A stretch of 42,016 bases of DNA from Bacillota bacterium (GTDB lineage Bacteria > Bacillota > Clostridia > Acetivibrionales > JANLFN01). The first letter of the stretch is position 1. Every line of letters starts with the position of its first letter. The notes under the pieces are model-generated. The model saw only the letters and a program-made list of their open reading frames with translations. It ran no database searches and was not told where the DNA came from. The position numbers were made by a program, and so were the translations under genes. Location: contig JAUZPR010000014.1 in NCBI GenBank assembly GCA_030705825.1, positions 1 through 42,016 of the forward strand, written 5' to 3'. Positions 28,773-37,616 of this stretch are shown here, piece by piece.

Positions 28773-28777
28773 TGAAG

Positions 28778-28808
28778 CGGAGGAACCAAAAATCCCTCCG
28801 CTTTTTTG
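28778..28808 (+). terminator. Intrinsic terminator after HD-GYP gene
   Basis: AGCGGAGG...CCTCCGCTTTTTT. Confidence 0.85.
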
Positions 28809-28895
28809 CTGTTGGCTAAAAAATAGGGGCAGGTTTTATAGGGGTTAATATTCTGATATAATATAAAAAGGACAGGCCATTTATCAGGAGGGTTT

Positions 28896-30533
28896 ATGTC
28901 ATACATAGCATTATATAGAAAATGGAGACCGTTGGTCTTTGAAGATGTAGTTGAGCAGCAGCATGTAGTAAAAACGTTGAAAAACAGTATTGTAAAAGAC
29001 CGTATTGCTCATGCGTACCTGTTTTGCGGGACAAGAGGCACGGGAAAGACAACCATGGCTAAAATCTTCGCAAGAGCTATAAATTGTCTTAACCCGAATG
29101 ACGGTGATCCCTGCAATGAATGCGAGATTTGCAGGGAGATTCTTTCAGGCTCGATTCTTGATGTAATAGAAATTGATGCAGCCTCAAACAACAGTGTCGA
29201 TAATATACGGGAAATCAGGGATGAGGTAATATATGCCCCTTCCCGGTCAAAATACAAGGTTTATATAATAGATGAAGTTCATATGCTTTCTACAGGGGCT
29301 TTCAATGCTCTTCTGAAAACACTGGAGGAACCGCCGGCACATGTAGTATTCATTTTAGCAACTACCGAACCTCACAAGCTTCCGGCTACAATACTATCCC
29401 GCTGCCAAAGGTTTGATTTCAGACGGATAACTACAGACAGTATGGTAGGTAGACTTGAAAGGATTTCCCAGGAAAGCGGTGTCAATCTTAAAAAGGATGC
29501 TGCAAGGCGGATCGCAGGCATGGCAGACGGTGCGCTCAGGGATGCCATAAGCATACTTGACCAGTGTATTTCATTGGGTAAGAAGGAAATAGAATATAAT
29601 GATGTTTTATCTGTTACAGGTATAGCAAACGAAACCTTTGTTTCCGGGCTTGTTGATGCATTGGTTATAAAGGATGTTAATAAAATTCTGGGACTTATCG
29701 ACCGGTTGAACTCAGAGGGAAAGGATATCCCGCATTTTGTATCGGATTTCGTGATATATTTCAGAAATCTCCTAATTTGCAGCATGACGGGCAATCCGGA
29801 AGAAATACTTGAAGTATCCGAAGAGATGCTTAAGTTAATGAAAAACCAGTGTTCCGGCTTTTCAAAAGAAGAGATCATGGGTATTATCAAGGAACTGTCT
29901 TCTCTTGAGGCTGCTCTTAAATGGTCGGCTCACCCCAGAGTACTGCTTGAAGTGTCATTACTTAAGTTGTGTGAAGGGTATTATGTTGATGAGAATGATT
30001 TGAAGCAGAGATTATCAGCTCTTGAGAAGAAAGTTGAAAACGGCATTCCTGTCTCAAAACAAATTCCTTCACCGGTGCGGGAACCGGTAACTGAACCTGT
30101 AAGAGCGGCTGCCGCAAAAACTTCTGAAGTAAAAACGCCGGCTGCAACACATTCGGGTAAGCAGAAAGCAAACGTCGAAAGTATCGCTGTATGGGACGAC
30201 ATGCTTAAGTTCTTCAAGGAAAACGGCAAAATGGTGCTTTATACAAATCTGATGGGAACCCGGGCAGTCGAGCTGGGGGACAGGAAAATAGGTATTGTAC
30301 TTGATGAAAATGCGGGGTTTAGAAAGCTTATAGTATCAAAGCCGGAAAATATCGAGTTTCTGGAGGCTGAATTCAGGAAACGACTGGGTAGGGAAGTTAA
30401 AGTCAAGGTTATGGAAGAGGAAGATCTGGATAATCAGCCGGTAAAGAACAGCCAGGAAACCGACGAGTTTCTGAATAAAGCAAAAGACCTGGCAAGCAAA
30501 TTAAATGTACCGCTGAATATAATCGACGAGTAG
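28896..30533 (+). CDS. dnaX: DNA polymerase III subunit gamma/tau
   Basis: ALYRKWRPLVFEDVVEQQHVVKTLKNSI...RIAHAYLFCGTRGTGKTTMAKIFARAINC...EVHMLSTGAFNALLKTLEEPP. Confidence 0.97.
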   Translation: MSYIALYRKWRPLVFEDVVEQQHVVKTLKNSIVKDRIAHAYLFCGTRGTGKTTMAKIFARAINCLNPNDGDPCNECEICREILSGSILDVIEIDAASNNSVDNIREIRDEVIYAPSRSKYKVYIIDEVHMLSTGAFNALLKTLEEPPAHVVFILATTEPHKLPATILSRCQRFDFRRITTDSMVGRLERISQESGVNLKKDAARRIAGMADGALRDAISILDQCISLGKKEIEYNDVLSVTGIANETFVSGLVDALVIKDVNKILGLIDRLNSEGKDIPHFVSDFVIYFRNLLICSMTGNPEEILEVSEEMLKLMKNQCSGFSKEEIMGIIKELSSLEAALKWSAHPRVLLEVSLLKLCEGYYVDENDLKQRLSALEKKVENGIPVSKQIPSPVREPVTEPVRAAAAKTSEVKTPAATHSGKQKANVESIAVWDDMLKFFKENGKMVLYTNLMGTRAVELGDRKIGIVLDENAGFRKLIVSKPENIEFLEAEFRKRLGREVKVKVMEEEDLDNQPVKNSQETDEFLNKAKDLASKLNVPLNIIDE

Positions 30534-30652
30534 AAGCCGACTGTGTACGGTATTGTATAATACTGGAGTATTACTGTATAATATATTTGGCTGTTGTATT
30601 TTATTATGTTGGAAAAAGGGAACAAGCATAAATTTGACTGGAGGATTGTAAA

Positions 30653-30997
30653 ATGGCAAAAGGTGGTTTCCCCGGTTTCGGTGGGGGTAATATGGGTAAC
30701 CTGTTAAAACAGGCACAAAAGATGCAGCAGGATATGGCCAAGATGCAGGAAGAATTGCAGCAGAGAACTGTAGAGGCATCTTCCGGAGGCGGAGCTGTTT
30801 CAGTAGTGGTATCGGGCAAGAAGGAACTTCAGTCCATTGTTATTAAGCCCGAAGTAGTTGATCCGGATGATGTAGAAATGCTGCAGGATCTTATTCTTGC
30901 TGCTGTTAATGAAGCAATTAGAAAAGCCGATGATATGGTGAACAGTGAAATGGGCAAGATAACCGGTGGCTTGGGCGGCATGCCTGGACTGTTTTAA
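30653..30997 (+). CDS. YbaB/EbfC family nucleoid-associated protein
   Basis: [62 protein letters not shown]. Confidence 0.96.
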   Translation: MAKGGFPGFGGGNMGNLLKQAQKMQQDMAKMQEELQQRTVEASSGGGAVSVVVSGKKELQSIVIKPEVVDPDDVEMLQDLILAAVNEAIRKADDMVNSEMGKITGGLGGMPGLF

Positions 30998-31140
30998 TAG
31001 TTGAAAGTTGATAGAGGACATATCGGATGTTTCAAAATGTAGGGGCAGACCCGTGTGTCTGTCCGTGTAGATGTTACAAATTAAAATTTGATGACATTGA
31101 CAACTGTCCTCTGACAATTGTCAACTGTCAACTGAACTAG
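30998..31140. repeat. Composite inverted-repeat intergenic element (MITE/REP-like) between ybaB and recR
   Basis: Left arm AGTTGAAAGTTGATAGAGGACA vs right arm TGTCCTCTGACAATTGTCAACTGTCAACT; central GGGGCAGACCCGTGTGTCTGTCC palindrome. Confidence 0.7.
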
Positions 31141-31154
31141 AGGGTTGTGAGCGG

Positions 31155-31754
31155 ATGACATTTTATGCAGCTCCAGTAGCAAGATTGATTGAAGAATTCG
31201 AAAAACTTCCGGGGATAGGTCATAAGACGGCGCAAAGATTGGCATTTCACGTTTTAAATCTTTCCATGGAAAAGGTGGAAAGCCTTGCAGGTGCTATAAG
31301 GGAAGCAAAACAAAAGACAAAATACTGTTCGATTTGCAGCAACCTTACTGATGTAGACCCTTGTGCTATTTGCAGCGGAGGTTCTAGAGAACATTCTTCA
31401 ATATGTGTTGTAGAAGATCCTAGAGATGTTGCTGCCATGGAAAGGACAAGAGAATTTAAAGGTCTGTACCATGTACTGCACGGAACAATTTCGCCTATGG
31501 AGGGTATAGGTCCTGAGGATATAAAAATAAAGGAATTATTGGCAAGACTCAGAGACGGTGAAATCAAAGAGGTTATTCTGGCAACCAATCCCAACATAGA
31601 GGGTGAGGCTACTGCAATGTATATTTCAAAGCTGTTAAAGCCTCTTGGAATCAAAACTACAAGGATAGCTCACGGTATACCTGTTGGAGGAGATATTGAA
31701 TACGCAGACGAGGTTACATTGGCAAAAGCCCTTGAAGGCAGGCGTGAGATATAA
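31155..31754 (+). CDS. recR: Recombination mediator RecR
   Basis: [27 protein letters not shown]...[22 protein letters not shown]...[14 protein letters not shown]...[19 protein letters not shown]. Confidence 0.97.
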   Translation: MTFYAAPVARLIEEFEKLPGIGHKTAQRLAFHVLNLSMEKVESLAGAIREAKQKTKYCSICSNLTDVDPCAICSGGSREHSSICVVEDPRDVAAMERTREFKGLYHVLHGTISPMEGIGPEDIKIKELLARLRDGEIKEVILATNPNIEGEATAMYISKLLKPLGIKTTRIAHGIPVGGDIEYADEVTLAKALEGRREI

Positions 31755-31905
31755 ACCATAATTAAATTATGACTTTATAAATGAATCATGGATGTGGATT
31801 GGATGTTTTCTGCAGCCATGGTTTTTTTTATTTGGAAATTATTAAGAAAATCCCGCTCAAAATAAGTAGGGATCAATTTATGTTCCGTTTTACATAAGGA
31901 CCCGT

Positions 31906-31934
31906 TTGACATTTAAATAGCCTGATAATATAAT
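31906..31934 (+). promoter_or_regulatory. Consensus SigA promoter upstream of cheR
   Basis: TTGACA-17 nt-TATAAT. Confidence 0.8.
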
Positions 31935-32058
31935 TTTATTAAAAGGCAGACATGCCATTCTGAAATTTTCTGTGTAAATGTTTTTCTCCGGTAGTATCTC
32001 TGTTTTTGTTAGCCTTGCAGTAGTTAATTTAATAGAGAAGTTAAAACATACTTAAAAG

Positions 32059-32883
32059 GTGATGCTTATGATTGCAATAACGGAAAAGGAATTCAGACAG
32101 TTGGCAGCATATATCAAGGCAAATTACGGTATCAATTTGAAAGAAGAAAAGCAGGCACTTGTTAACGGAAGATTGCAGAATGTTCTTGTACAGTATGGGA
32201 TGAACAGCTTCTCCGAATATTATGATTTTGTTATGGCTGATACCACTGGAGAGGCTGCTACAATACTCATAGATAAAATAACCACTAATCATACCTTCTT
32301 TATGAGGGAAGCTGAACACTTTTCCTATTTCAGGGATAAGGTCCTTGTGGATATAGTCAGGAAATTAAAGGTAAAGGATTTGAGGGTATGGTGTGCAGGC
32401 TGCTCATCAGGGGAAGAACCATATACCCTTGCTATGATAATTGATGAATTTTTCGGTGCGGAAAAAAGCCTATGGGATACTAAAGTACTGGCAACCGATA
32501 TATCCTCCAAGATGTTGGATGCGGCTTCCAAGGGAATATATGAAAACAGCAGTATATCGACTATGCCTGCATCCTGGAGACTAAAGTATTTCAAAAATAT
32601 TGACGGACAGAAATCTGCAGTAGTTGACAGCTTAAAAAACGAAGTAATTTTTAGAAAATTTAATCTAATGGAAGAATACTTCCCATTCAAAAAAAAGTTC
32701 CATGTAATATTCTGCAGGAATGTAATGATTTATTTTGATAACAAAACCAAAACCGAATTAGTCAATAAGTTTTACGAATTGACCGAACCTGGAGGTTATC
32801 TGTTTGTCGGACATTCCGAATCGTTGAACCGGGAGGATACCATGTACAAATATGTAATTCCCGCAGTTTATCGAAAGGAATAA
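32059..32883 (+). CDS. cheR: Chemotaxis protein methyltransferase CheR
   Basis: TNHTFFMREAEHFSYF...LRVWCAGCSSGEEPYTLAMI...VIFCRNVMIYFD..TK..LV..FY.L..GGYLFVGHSES. Likely start is ATG 32068 after AAAGGTGAT. Confidence 0.95.
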   Translation: MMLMIAITEKEFRQLAAYIKANYGINLKEEKQALVNGRLQNVLVQYGMNSFSEYYDFVMADTTGEAATILIDKITTNHTFFMREAEHFSYFRDKVLVDIVRKLKVKDLRVWCAGCSSGEEPYTLAMIIDEFFGAEKSLWDTKVLATDISSKMLDAASKGIYENSSISTMPASWRLKYFKNIDGQKSAVVDSLKNEVIFRKFNLMEEYFPFKKKFHVIFCRNVMIYFDNKTKTELVNKFYELTEPGGYLFVGHSESLNREDTMYKYVIPAVYRKE

Positions 32884-32921
32884 CCTTGTATGAAATATTT
32901 TAACGCTGAAGAGGTGATACC

Positions 32922-33947
32922 TTGACCCAACAAAAAGGTATAAGAGTATTGGTAGTTGATGACAGCATTTTATTCCGTGAAGTTTTGGCAAGAGGGATAT
33001 CATCCGATCCTTCAATTGAAGAGGTGGCAATAGCCTCTGACCCCTTTGACGCAAGGGATAAAATCCTTGAATTCCATCCGGATGTGATGACCTGTGATGT
33101 TGAAATGCCAAAAATGAGTGGAATTGAGTTTATAAAAAGATTGCTTCCGCAGTATCCTCTTCCGGTAATAGTTGTGAGTACCGTAAGCAATTCTGTTTTC
33201 GATGCAATGAGCGCCGGAGCGGTTGACTTTGTGACAAAACCTGATATACAATCCCCAAAGAGCGTAGAAGGTTTTATATATGATTTGATTGCAAAAATTA
33301 AAGATGTGGCTAATGCAAAGGTATTACAACCTGTGAAAACAAATACCGATGTTTCGCCTGCATCAAGATTCGATCCGAGCCAGATAATAGCTATCGGAGC
33401 TTCTACCGGGGGAACTGAAGCCATATTCAGTATATTAAAATGTTTACCACCTGCAATACCCGGGATAGTTGTAACGCAGCATATTCCTCCTGTATTTTCA
33501 AGGATGTATGCAGAAAGACTCAATAACCAAACCCAACTCTCTGTAAAGGAAGCTCAAACCGGAGACTTTGTTGAGCAGGGAAAGGCTTTGATTGCCCCTG
33601 GGGATATGCATATGAAATTGAAAAAGATTGGAGACAGGTATAGGGTTGAGTGCTTTTCCGGAGAAAAAGTAAACGGGCACTGCCCATCAGTGGACGTAAT
33701 GTTCGAATCTGTTGCAAAGGAAGCAGGGAGCCATGCAATTGGGATTATTTTAACAGGTATGGGCTATGACGGTGCCAAGGGGCTTCTGTCAATGAAAAGA
33801 AAAGGTGCCAGAACAATAGGGCAGGATCAGCAGTCTTCAATTGTCTACGGTATGCCGAAAGTGGCTTTTGACATAGGAGCAGTCGAGAAACAGGCTTCGT
33901 TGAACGATATACCCCAGCTGCTGACTTTAATGCTGAATAAAAAATAA
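32922..33947 (+). CDS. cheB: Protein-glutamate methylesterase/deamidase CheB
   Basis: Receiver VLVVDDSILFREV...DVMTCDVEMPKMSGIEF; methylesterase IAIGASTGGTEAI...VVTQHIPPVFS...HCPSVDVMF...IILTGMGYDGAKGL. Confidence 0.96.
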   Translation: MTQQKGIRVLVVDDSILFREVLARGISSDPSIEEVAIASDPFDARDKILEFHPDVMTCDVEMPKMSGIEFIKRLLPQYPLPVIVVSTVSNSVFDAMSAGAVDFVTKPDIQSPKSVEGFIYDLIAKIKDVANAKVLQPVKTNTDVSPASRFDPSQIIAIGASTGGTEAIFSILKCLPPAIPGIVVTQHIPPVFSRMYAERLNNQTQLSVKEAQTGDFVEQGKALIAPGDMHMKLKKIGDRYRVECFSGEKVNGHCPSVDVMFESVAKEAGSHAIGIILTGMGYDGAKGLLSMKRKGARTIGQDQQSSIVYGMPKVAFDIGAVEKQASLNDIPQLLTLMLNKK

Positions 33948-33959
33948 AAAGGTATATTA

Positions 33960-33997
33960 TAAACCTCTTGTTATTTGACAAGAGGTTTAATTTTTTA
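33960..33997 (+). terminator. Intrinsic terminator of cheB
   Basis: AAACCTCTTGT-TATTTG-ACAAGAGGTTTAATTTTTT. Confidence 0.85.
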
Positions 33998-34003
33998 AAG
34001 GAT

Positions 34004-34125
34004 ATATTAAATATATTAATATATAGATTAAAAATATTAATTTTATTATTGACATTTTATATGGAAAATATTAATATTGTAAATGTAATATTAAAATATT
34101 TGATGTAATTATTCATAATATTAAT
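34004..34125 (+). promoter_or_regulatory. AT-rich promoter region with six ATATTAA(T) boxes flanking TTGACA-17-TAATAT
   Basis: Boxes begin at 34004, 34013, 34034, 34068, 34088, 34118; -35 at 34049, -10 at 34072. Confidence 0.5.
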
Positions 34126-34158
34126 TCTAATAATAAAAAGTATAAAAAAAATTAAGAG

Positions 34159-34536
34159 GTGGTTTTTATGGCAAGAGAAGCACTCGGGAAATGTCCAGTT
34201 TGCGGGAGTGAGTGTGAAGTAACAAGGATAAGCTGTGATGCGTGCGGTACTACTATCGAAGGTCATTTTAATTTATGCAGATTTTGCAGGCTTACTGTTG
34301 AACAAAAATCTTTCATAGAAGTTTTCATAAAATGCAGGGGAAATATTAAAGAGGTTGAGAAGGAATTGGGAGTGTCCTACCCCACAGTCAAGAACAAGCT
34401 TGAGGATGTAGCGGGTGCTCTTGGCTATAAAGAAGGGCCTGAACCAATGAGTTCCATAAAGAGAAAGGAAATTCTTGATAAGCTTAACGGTGGAGAGCTA
34501 AGTGTTGACGAAGCTTTGAACATGTTGAAGGAATAG
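34159..34536 (+). CDS. DUF2089 family protein (zinc-ribbon plus HTH)
   Basis: CPVCGSECEVTRISCDACGTTIEGHFNLCRFCRLTVEQKSFIEVFIKCRGNIKEVEKELGVSYPTVKNKLEDV. Likely start is ATG 34168 (AAGAGGTGG upstream). Confidence 0.9.
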   Translation: MVFMAREALGKCPVCGSECEVTRISCDACGTTIEGHFNLCRFCRLTVEQKSFIEVFIKCRGNIKEVEKELGVSYPTVKNKLEDVAGALGYKEGPEPMSSIKRKEILDKLNGGELSVDEALNMLKE

Positions 34537-34589
34537 TTTTTTGTATCTGTTTGGGATAAGGCAGGTATATGTTTATATAACTGGAGGCG

Positions 34590-35822
34590 GTGAATGTTAT
34601 GTCCATTAATGAAGAAAGAATGCTTATATTAAAAATGCTGGAAGAAGGCAAAATAACAAGCGAAGAAGCTGCAAAGCTTATAGAAGCGCTTGAAAATGAT
34701 GATAAGCAGGATACTGAAGAAAAGGCATCTGCAAAGCAAAAACAGGAAGATTTCCATGAAAGTACGGCACGTTTCAGAGAAAAAATGCATAATTGGAAAA
34801 ACGACAGGGAATATGACTGGAAAAACGACACAAAAAAGAGCGGCCAGAAGGATTTTGACAGAATGGTGGATGAGTTCAGTTCAAAAGCTGAAAGGCTTGG
34901 TAAGAATGTAGCCGCAACTACGGTTGGTATAGTAGATAAAGTGATAGATTTTGTAGGAAGCTTTGTAGATACAAATTCCTTTAACATATTCGGAAGCTAT
35001 GCAGCGGTGGACAAAACATATGAGGCACAGGTTTCGGAAGGGGCAGACCTCTTAATAGAGGGCGTTAACGGGCATATACTGGTAAAAAAACACCTTGAGG
35101 ACAAAATTGTTATAAAATCCAGAATAAGATGTCCGGGAACTGATACATACAATAATTTGTTATTCAGTGAAGACGGGAACAACGTTTCAATGAAGGTAGC
35201 TAAAAATATAGGGAACATAAGCGTATCCCATGAGGTCTTCCTACCCGCAGTCAGGTTTAAGAATCTTAAGTTTGAAACCTCAAATGGAAAGATATATGTA
35301 GAGGACGCTCTGGCAGAGAATTTTGAAAGTATCACAAAAAACAGCCATATAGACCTTATGGGTGTAAACAGTGACAGAGTATGGGTCGATACCAAAAACG
35401 GCAGGATTCAGATAAGCTATTTGATAGGCAAGGATGTTGAGGTAAATACCAGCAACTCATTGATTGATATAAAGAATATGAAAGCCGAAAACCTTAAGGC
35501 TGTTACAACCAATGGACGTATTTCAGTAGAGAATGCCCAGAATTATGAAGGTCTGGCTGAGACAAACCTTTATCTTAAAACAAAAAACGGCGGTATTAAG
35601 GTCAATATGAACGATATGGACAACAAGGGTTACAAGGTCAGGGCAAAGACCACCAACGGCAAAATCAACCTGCTTATTCCGGATATTATTTACCAGAATA
35701 TAAGCAAGCAGTATGCTGGAAGCAATTTCCTTGAAGCTGAGAGCAGGGAATATGAAGGCTACCCTGAAAAGGTTTATATAAATGCGGAAACAGTCAACGG
35801 ATATATCGAAATTGTCAAATAG
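34590..35822 (+). CDS. DUF4097 family beta-strand-repeat protein with SHOCT/YvlB_N-like N-terminus
   Basis: N-terminal EERMLILKMLEEGKITSEEAAKLIEALE; C-terminal VNGHILVKK, TSNGKIYVEDA, TKNGRIQISY, TTNGRISVENA, TKNGGIKVN, TTNGKINLLIP repeats. Likely start is ATG 34599. Confidence 0.88.
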   Translation: MNVMSINEERMLILKMLEEGKITSEEAAKLIEALENDDKQDTEEKASAKQKQEDFHESTARFREKMHNWKNDREYDWKNDTKKSGQKDFDRMVDEFSSKAERLGKNVAATTVGIVDKVIDFVGSFVDTNSFNIFGSYAAVDKTYEAQVSEGADLLIEGVNGHILVKKHLEDKIVIKSRIRCPGTDTYNNLLFSEDGNNVSMKVAKNIGNISVSHEVFLPAVRFKNLKFETSNGKIYVEDALAENFESITKNSHIDLMGVNSDRVWVDTKNGRIQISYLIGKDVEVNTSNSLIDIKNMKAENLKAVTTNGRISVENAQNYEGLAETNLYLKTKNGGIKVNMNDMDNKGYKVRAKTTNGKINLLIPDIIYQNISKQYAGSNFLEAESREYEGYPEKVYINAETVNGYIEIVK

Positions 35823-35962
35823 GAAACAGCAAAGCCAAAACTCTTCCTGAAAAGCAAACCGGCACATGTATAATGGGTGCCGGTTTTGCTTTTGTTTGTC
35901 CATATTCCAGTGGATTAAACCCATGGGATGTGGTATAATAATTCACCGGAAGTTCAATATAA

Positions 35963-37063
35963 ATGATGAGGTGTAGGATGTACGACAAATTGCAGGCGGC
36001 TGAAAACAGGTATGAGGAAATAAATCATAAATTAAGCGATCCCAAGGTAATTGCAGACCAGGACGAATATAGAAAGCTTATGAAAGAGCATTCCGACCTG
36101 GATGAAATTGTGCAGAAATACCGTGAATATAAAAAAGTCACAAAGGAAGTAGAAGACGCCAAGGGGCTCCTGGAAGACAAGCTTGACAAGGATTTCAGGG
36201 ATATGGTGGAGGAAGAGCTCAAAGAGGCAGGGGAAAAGCTGGATGTCATACGCAAAGAGCTCAAAATATTGCTTATCCCAAAGGACCCCAATGACGAACG
36301 CAATGTAATAGTTGAAATAAGGGGCGGTGCAGGCGGCGAAGAAGCAGCTCTTTTTGCGGGTGTGCTTTTCAGGATGTACTCAAGGTATTCTGAAAGAAAA
36401 AGGTGGAAAACCGAGATACTGGACTCCAATCCTACGGAGCTTGGCGGCTTCAAGGAAGTTGTATTTTCCCTGGAGGGAAGAGGAGCTTTCAGCAGGCTTA
36501 AATTTGAAAGCGGAGTGCATAGGGTTCAGAGGGTTCCTTCCACCGAAGCAGGCGGAAGGATACATACCTCTACTGTAACTGTAGCGGTATTGCCTGAGGT
36601 TGATGAAGTGGATGTTGATATCAATCCAAATGATCTGCAGATAGATACCTATCGTGCGGGAGGTGCCGGTGGTCAGCATATAAATAAAACAGAGTCGGCA
36701 ATAAGAATAACCCATATACCTTCAGGGATAGTCGTAACCTGCCAGGATGAAAGGTCTCAGCACAAAAACAAGGATAAGGCTATGAAGGTGTTAAGGTCAC
36801 GGCTTTACGACAGGGCACAGGAACAGCAGGATTCGGAGGTTGCTGAAGCCAGAAGGAGTCAGGTCGGCACAGGTGACAGAAGTGAAAGGATAAGGACATA
36901 TAATTATCCCCAGGGAAGAGTGACCGATCACAGGATTGGATTGACATTATATAAAATAGAGGAAATTCTGGACGGAGATATAGATGAAATAATCGATGCC
37001 CTGATAACCACAGACCAGTCGGAAAAACTGGGCAACGGTGCTTCAGACGATGATGAGGATTAA
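35963..37063 (+). CDS. prfA: Peptide chain release factor 1
   Basis: [22 protein letters not shown]...[29 protein letters not shown]...[31 protein letters not shown] motif and PxT-type region of RF1. Likely start is ATG 35978. Confidence 0.97.
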   Translation: MMRCRMYDKLQAAENRYEEINHKLSDPKVIADQDEYRKLMKEHSDLDEIVQKYREYKKVTKEVEDAKGLLEDKLDKDFRDMVEEELKEAGEKLDVIRKELKILLIPKDPNDERNVIVEIRGGAGGEEAALFAGVLFRMYSRYSERKRWKTEILDSNPTELGGFKEVVFSLEGRGAFSRLKFESGVHRVQRVPSTEAGGRIHTSTVTVAVLPEVDEVDVDINPNDLQIDTYRAGGAGGQHINKTESAIRITHIPSGIVVTCQDERSQHKNKDKAMKVLRSRLYDRAQEQQDSEVAEARRSQVGTGDRSERIRTYNYPQGRVTDHRIGLTLYKIEEILDGDIDEIIDALITTDQSEKLGNGASDDDED

Positions 37064-37136
37064 GAAATTTTTAGAAATTAATTGGCACGATTTCATATAT
37101 TAGTATATAATGATTATAAAAATTAAGTGTGTTTAA

Positions 37137-37390
37137 AACGATGAGCAAGAAGAGTAAGTACCCGGTAGAAATTACAGAGAGCCGCAGGTGGTGGAATTGC
37201 GGTATGGATGCCCGTATTGAATGGACTTGTGAGTGCAGCCCGAAGATTTTGTAGTAGCTGCCGGGAAACGTATCCGTTATCAAACGACATGTATGTTTGT
37301 ACATGTAATCGAGCGAGCATTTGCTAATTTAGGTGGTACCGCAGGAGAACAGCCTCTTGTCCTATTATAGGATAAGGGGCTTTTTATTTT
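37137..37390 (+). promoter_or_regulatory. T-box riboswitch (Trp-specific) upstream of trpS
   Basis: AGAGTAAGTA..., T-box core AATTTAGGTGGTACCGCAGG (37326-37345), terminator AGCCTCTTGTCCTA-TTA-TAGGATAAGGGGCTTTTT (37351-37385), candidate TGG specifier in GAATGGACTT (37222-37224). Confidence 0.93.
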
Positions 37391-37475
37391 AAAAGCGTGA
37401 TCTGCATCGTATTGTAGTGTCAGATATCGTTTTTTGCAGTTACTTTTTATATAAATTTCCTAAGGAGGCGGTTGT

Positions 37476-37616
37476 ATGGAAGATGGTTGGTGGCGCAATT
37501 GTTCAAAAACAGAAAAAATAACCAGGAGGAATTATTATGAACGGGAAAAAGAGAATCTTAACAGGAGAAAGACCGACCGGAAGACTCCATATCGGCCACT
37601 ATGCGGGCAGTCTTGA
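37476..37616 (+). CDS. Trp-Trp leader peptide uORF (46 aa) overlapping trpS start
   Basis: TAAGGAGG SD with 7-nt spacing, ATG; MEDGWWRNCSKTEKITRRNYYEREKENLNRRKTDRKTPYRPLCGQS*; +1 frame relative to trpS; below the track size cut-off. Confidence 0.55.
   Translation: MEDGWWRNCSKTEKITRRNYYEREKENLNRRKTDRKTPYRPLCGQS

Noticed and set aside
30480-30533. Programmed frameshift signal in dnaX
   Set aside because: No convincing slippery A-run plus downstream stem was seen; the full-length frame is continuous.
31941-32058. Known riboswitch (c-di-GMP or similar) in the cheR leader
   Set aside because: No recognisable conserved riboswitch core could be read; only a short hairpin.
32900-33523. 207-aa minus-strand ORF opposite cheB
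   Set aside because: Antisense to conserved CheB; no RBS or domain.
34484-34987. 167-aa minus-strand ORF spanning DUF2089 end and DUF4097 start
   Set aside because: Ser/Phe-rich shadow of two well-supported + strand genes.
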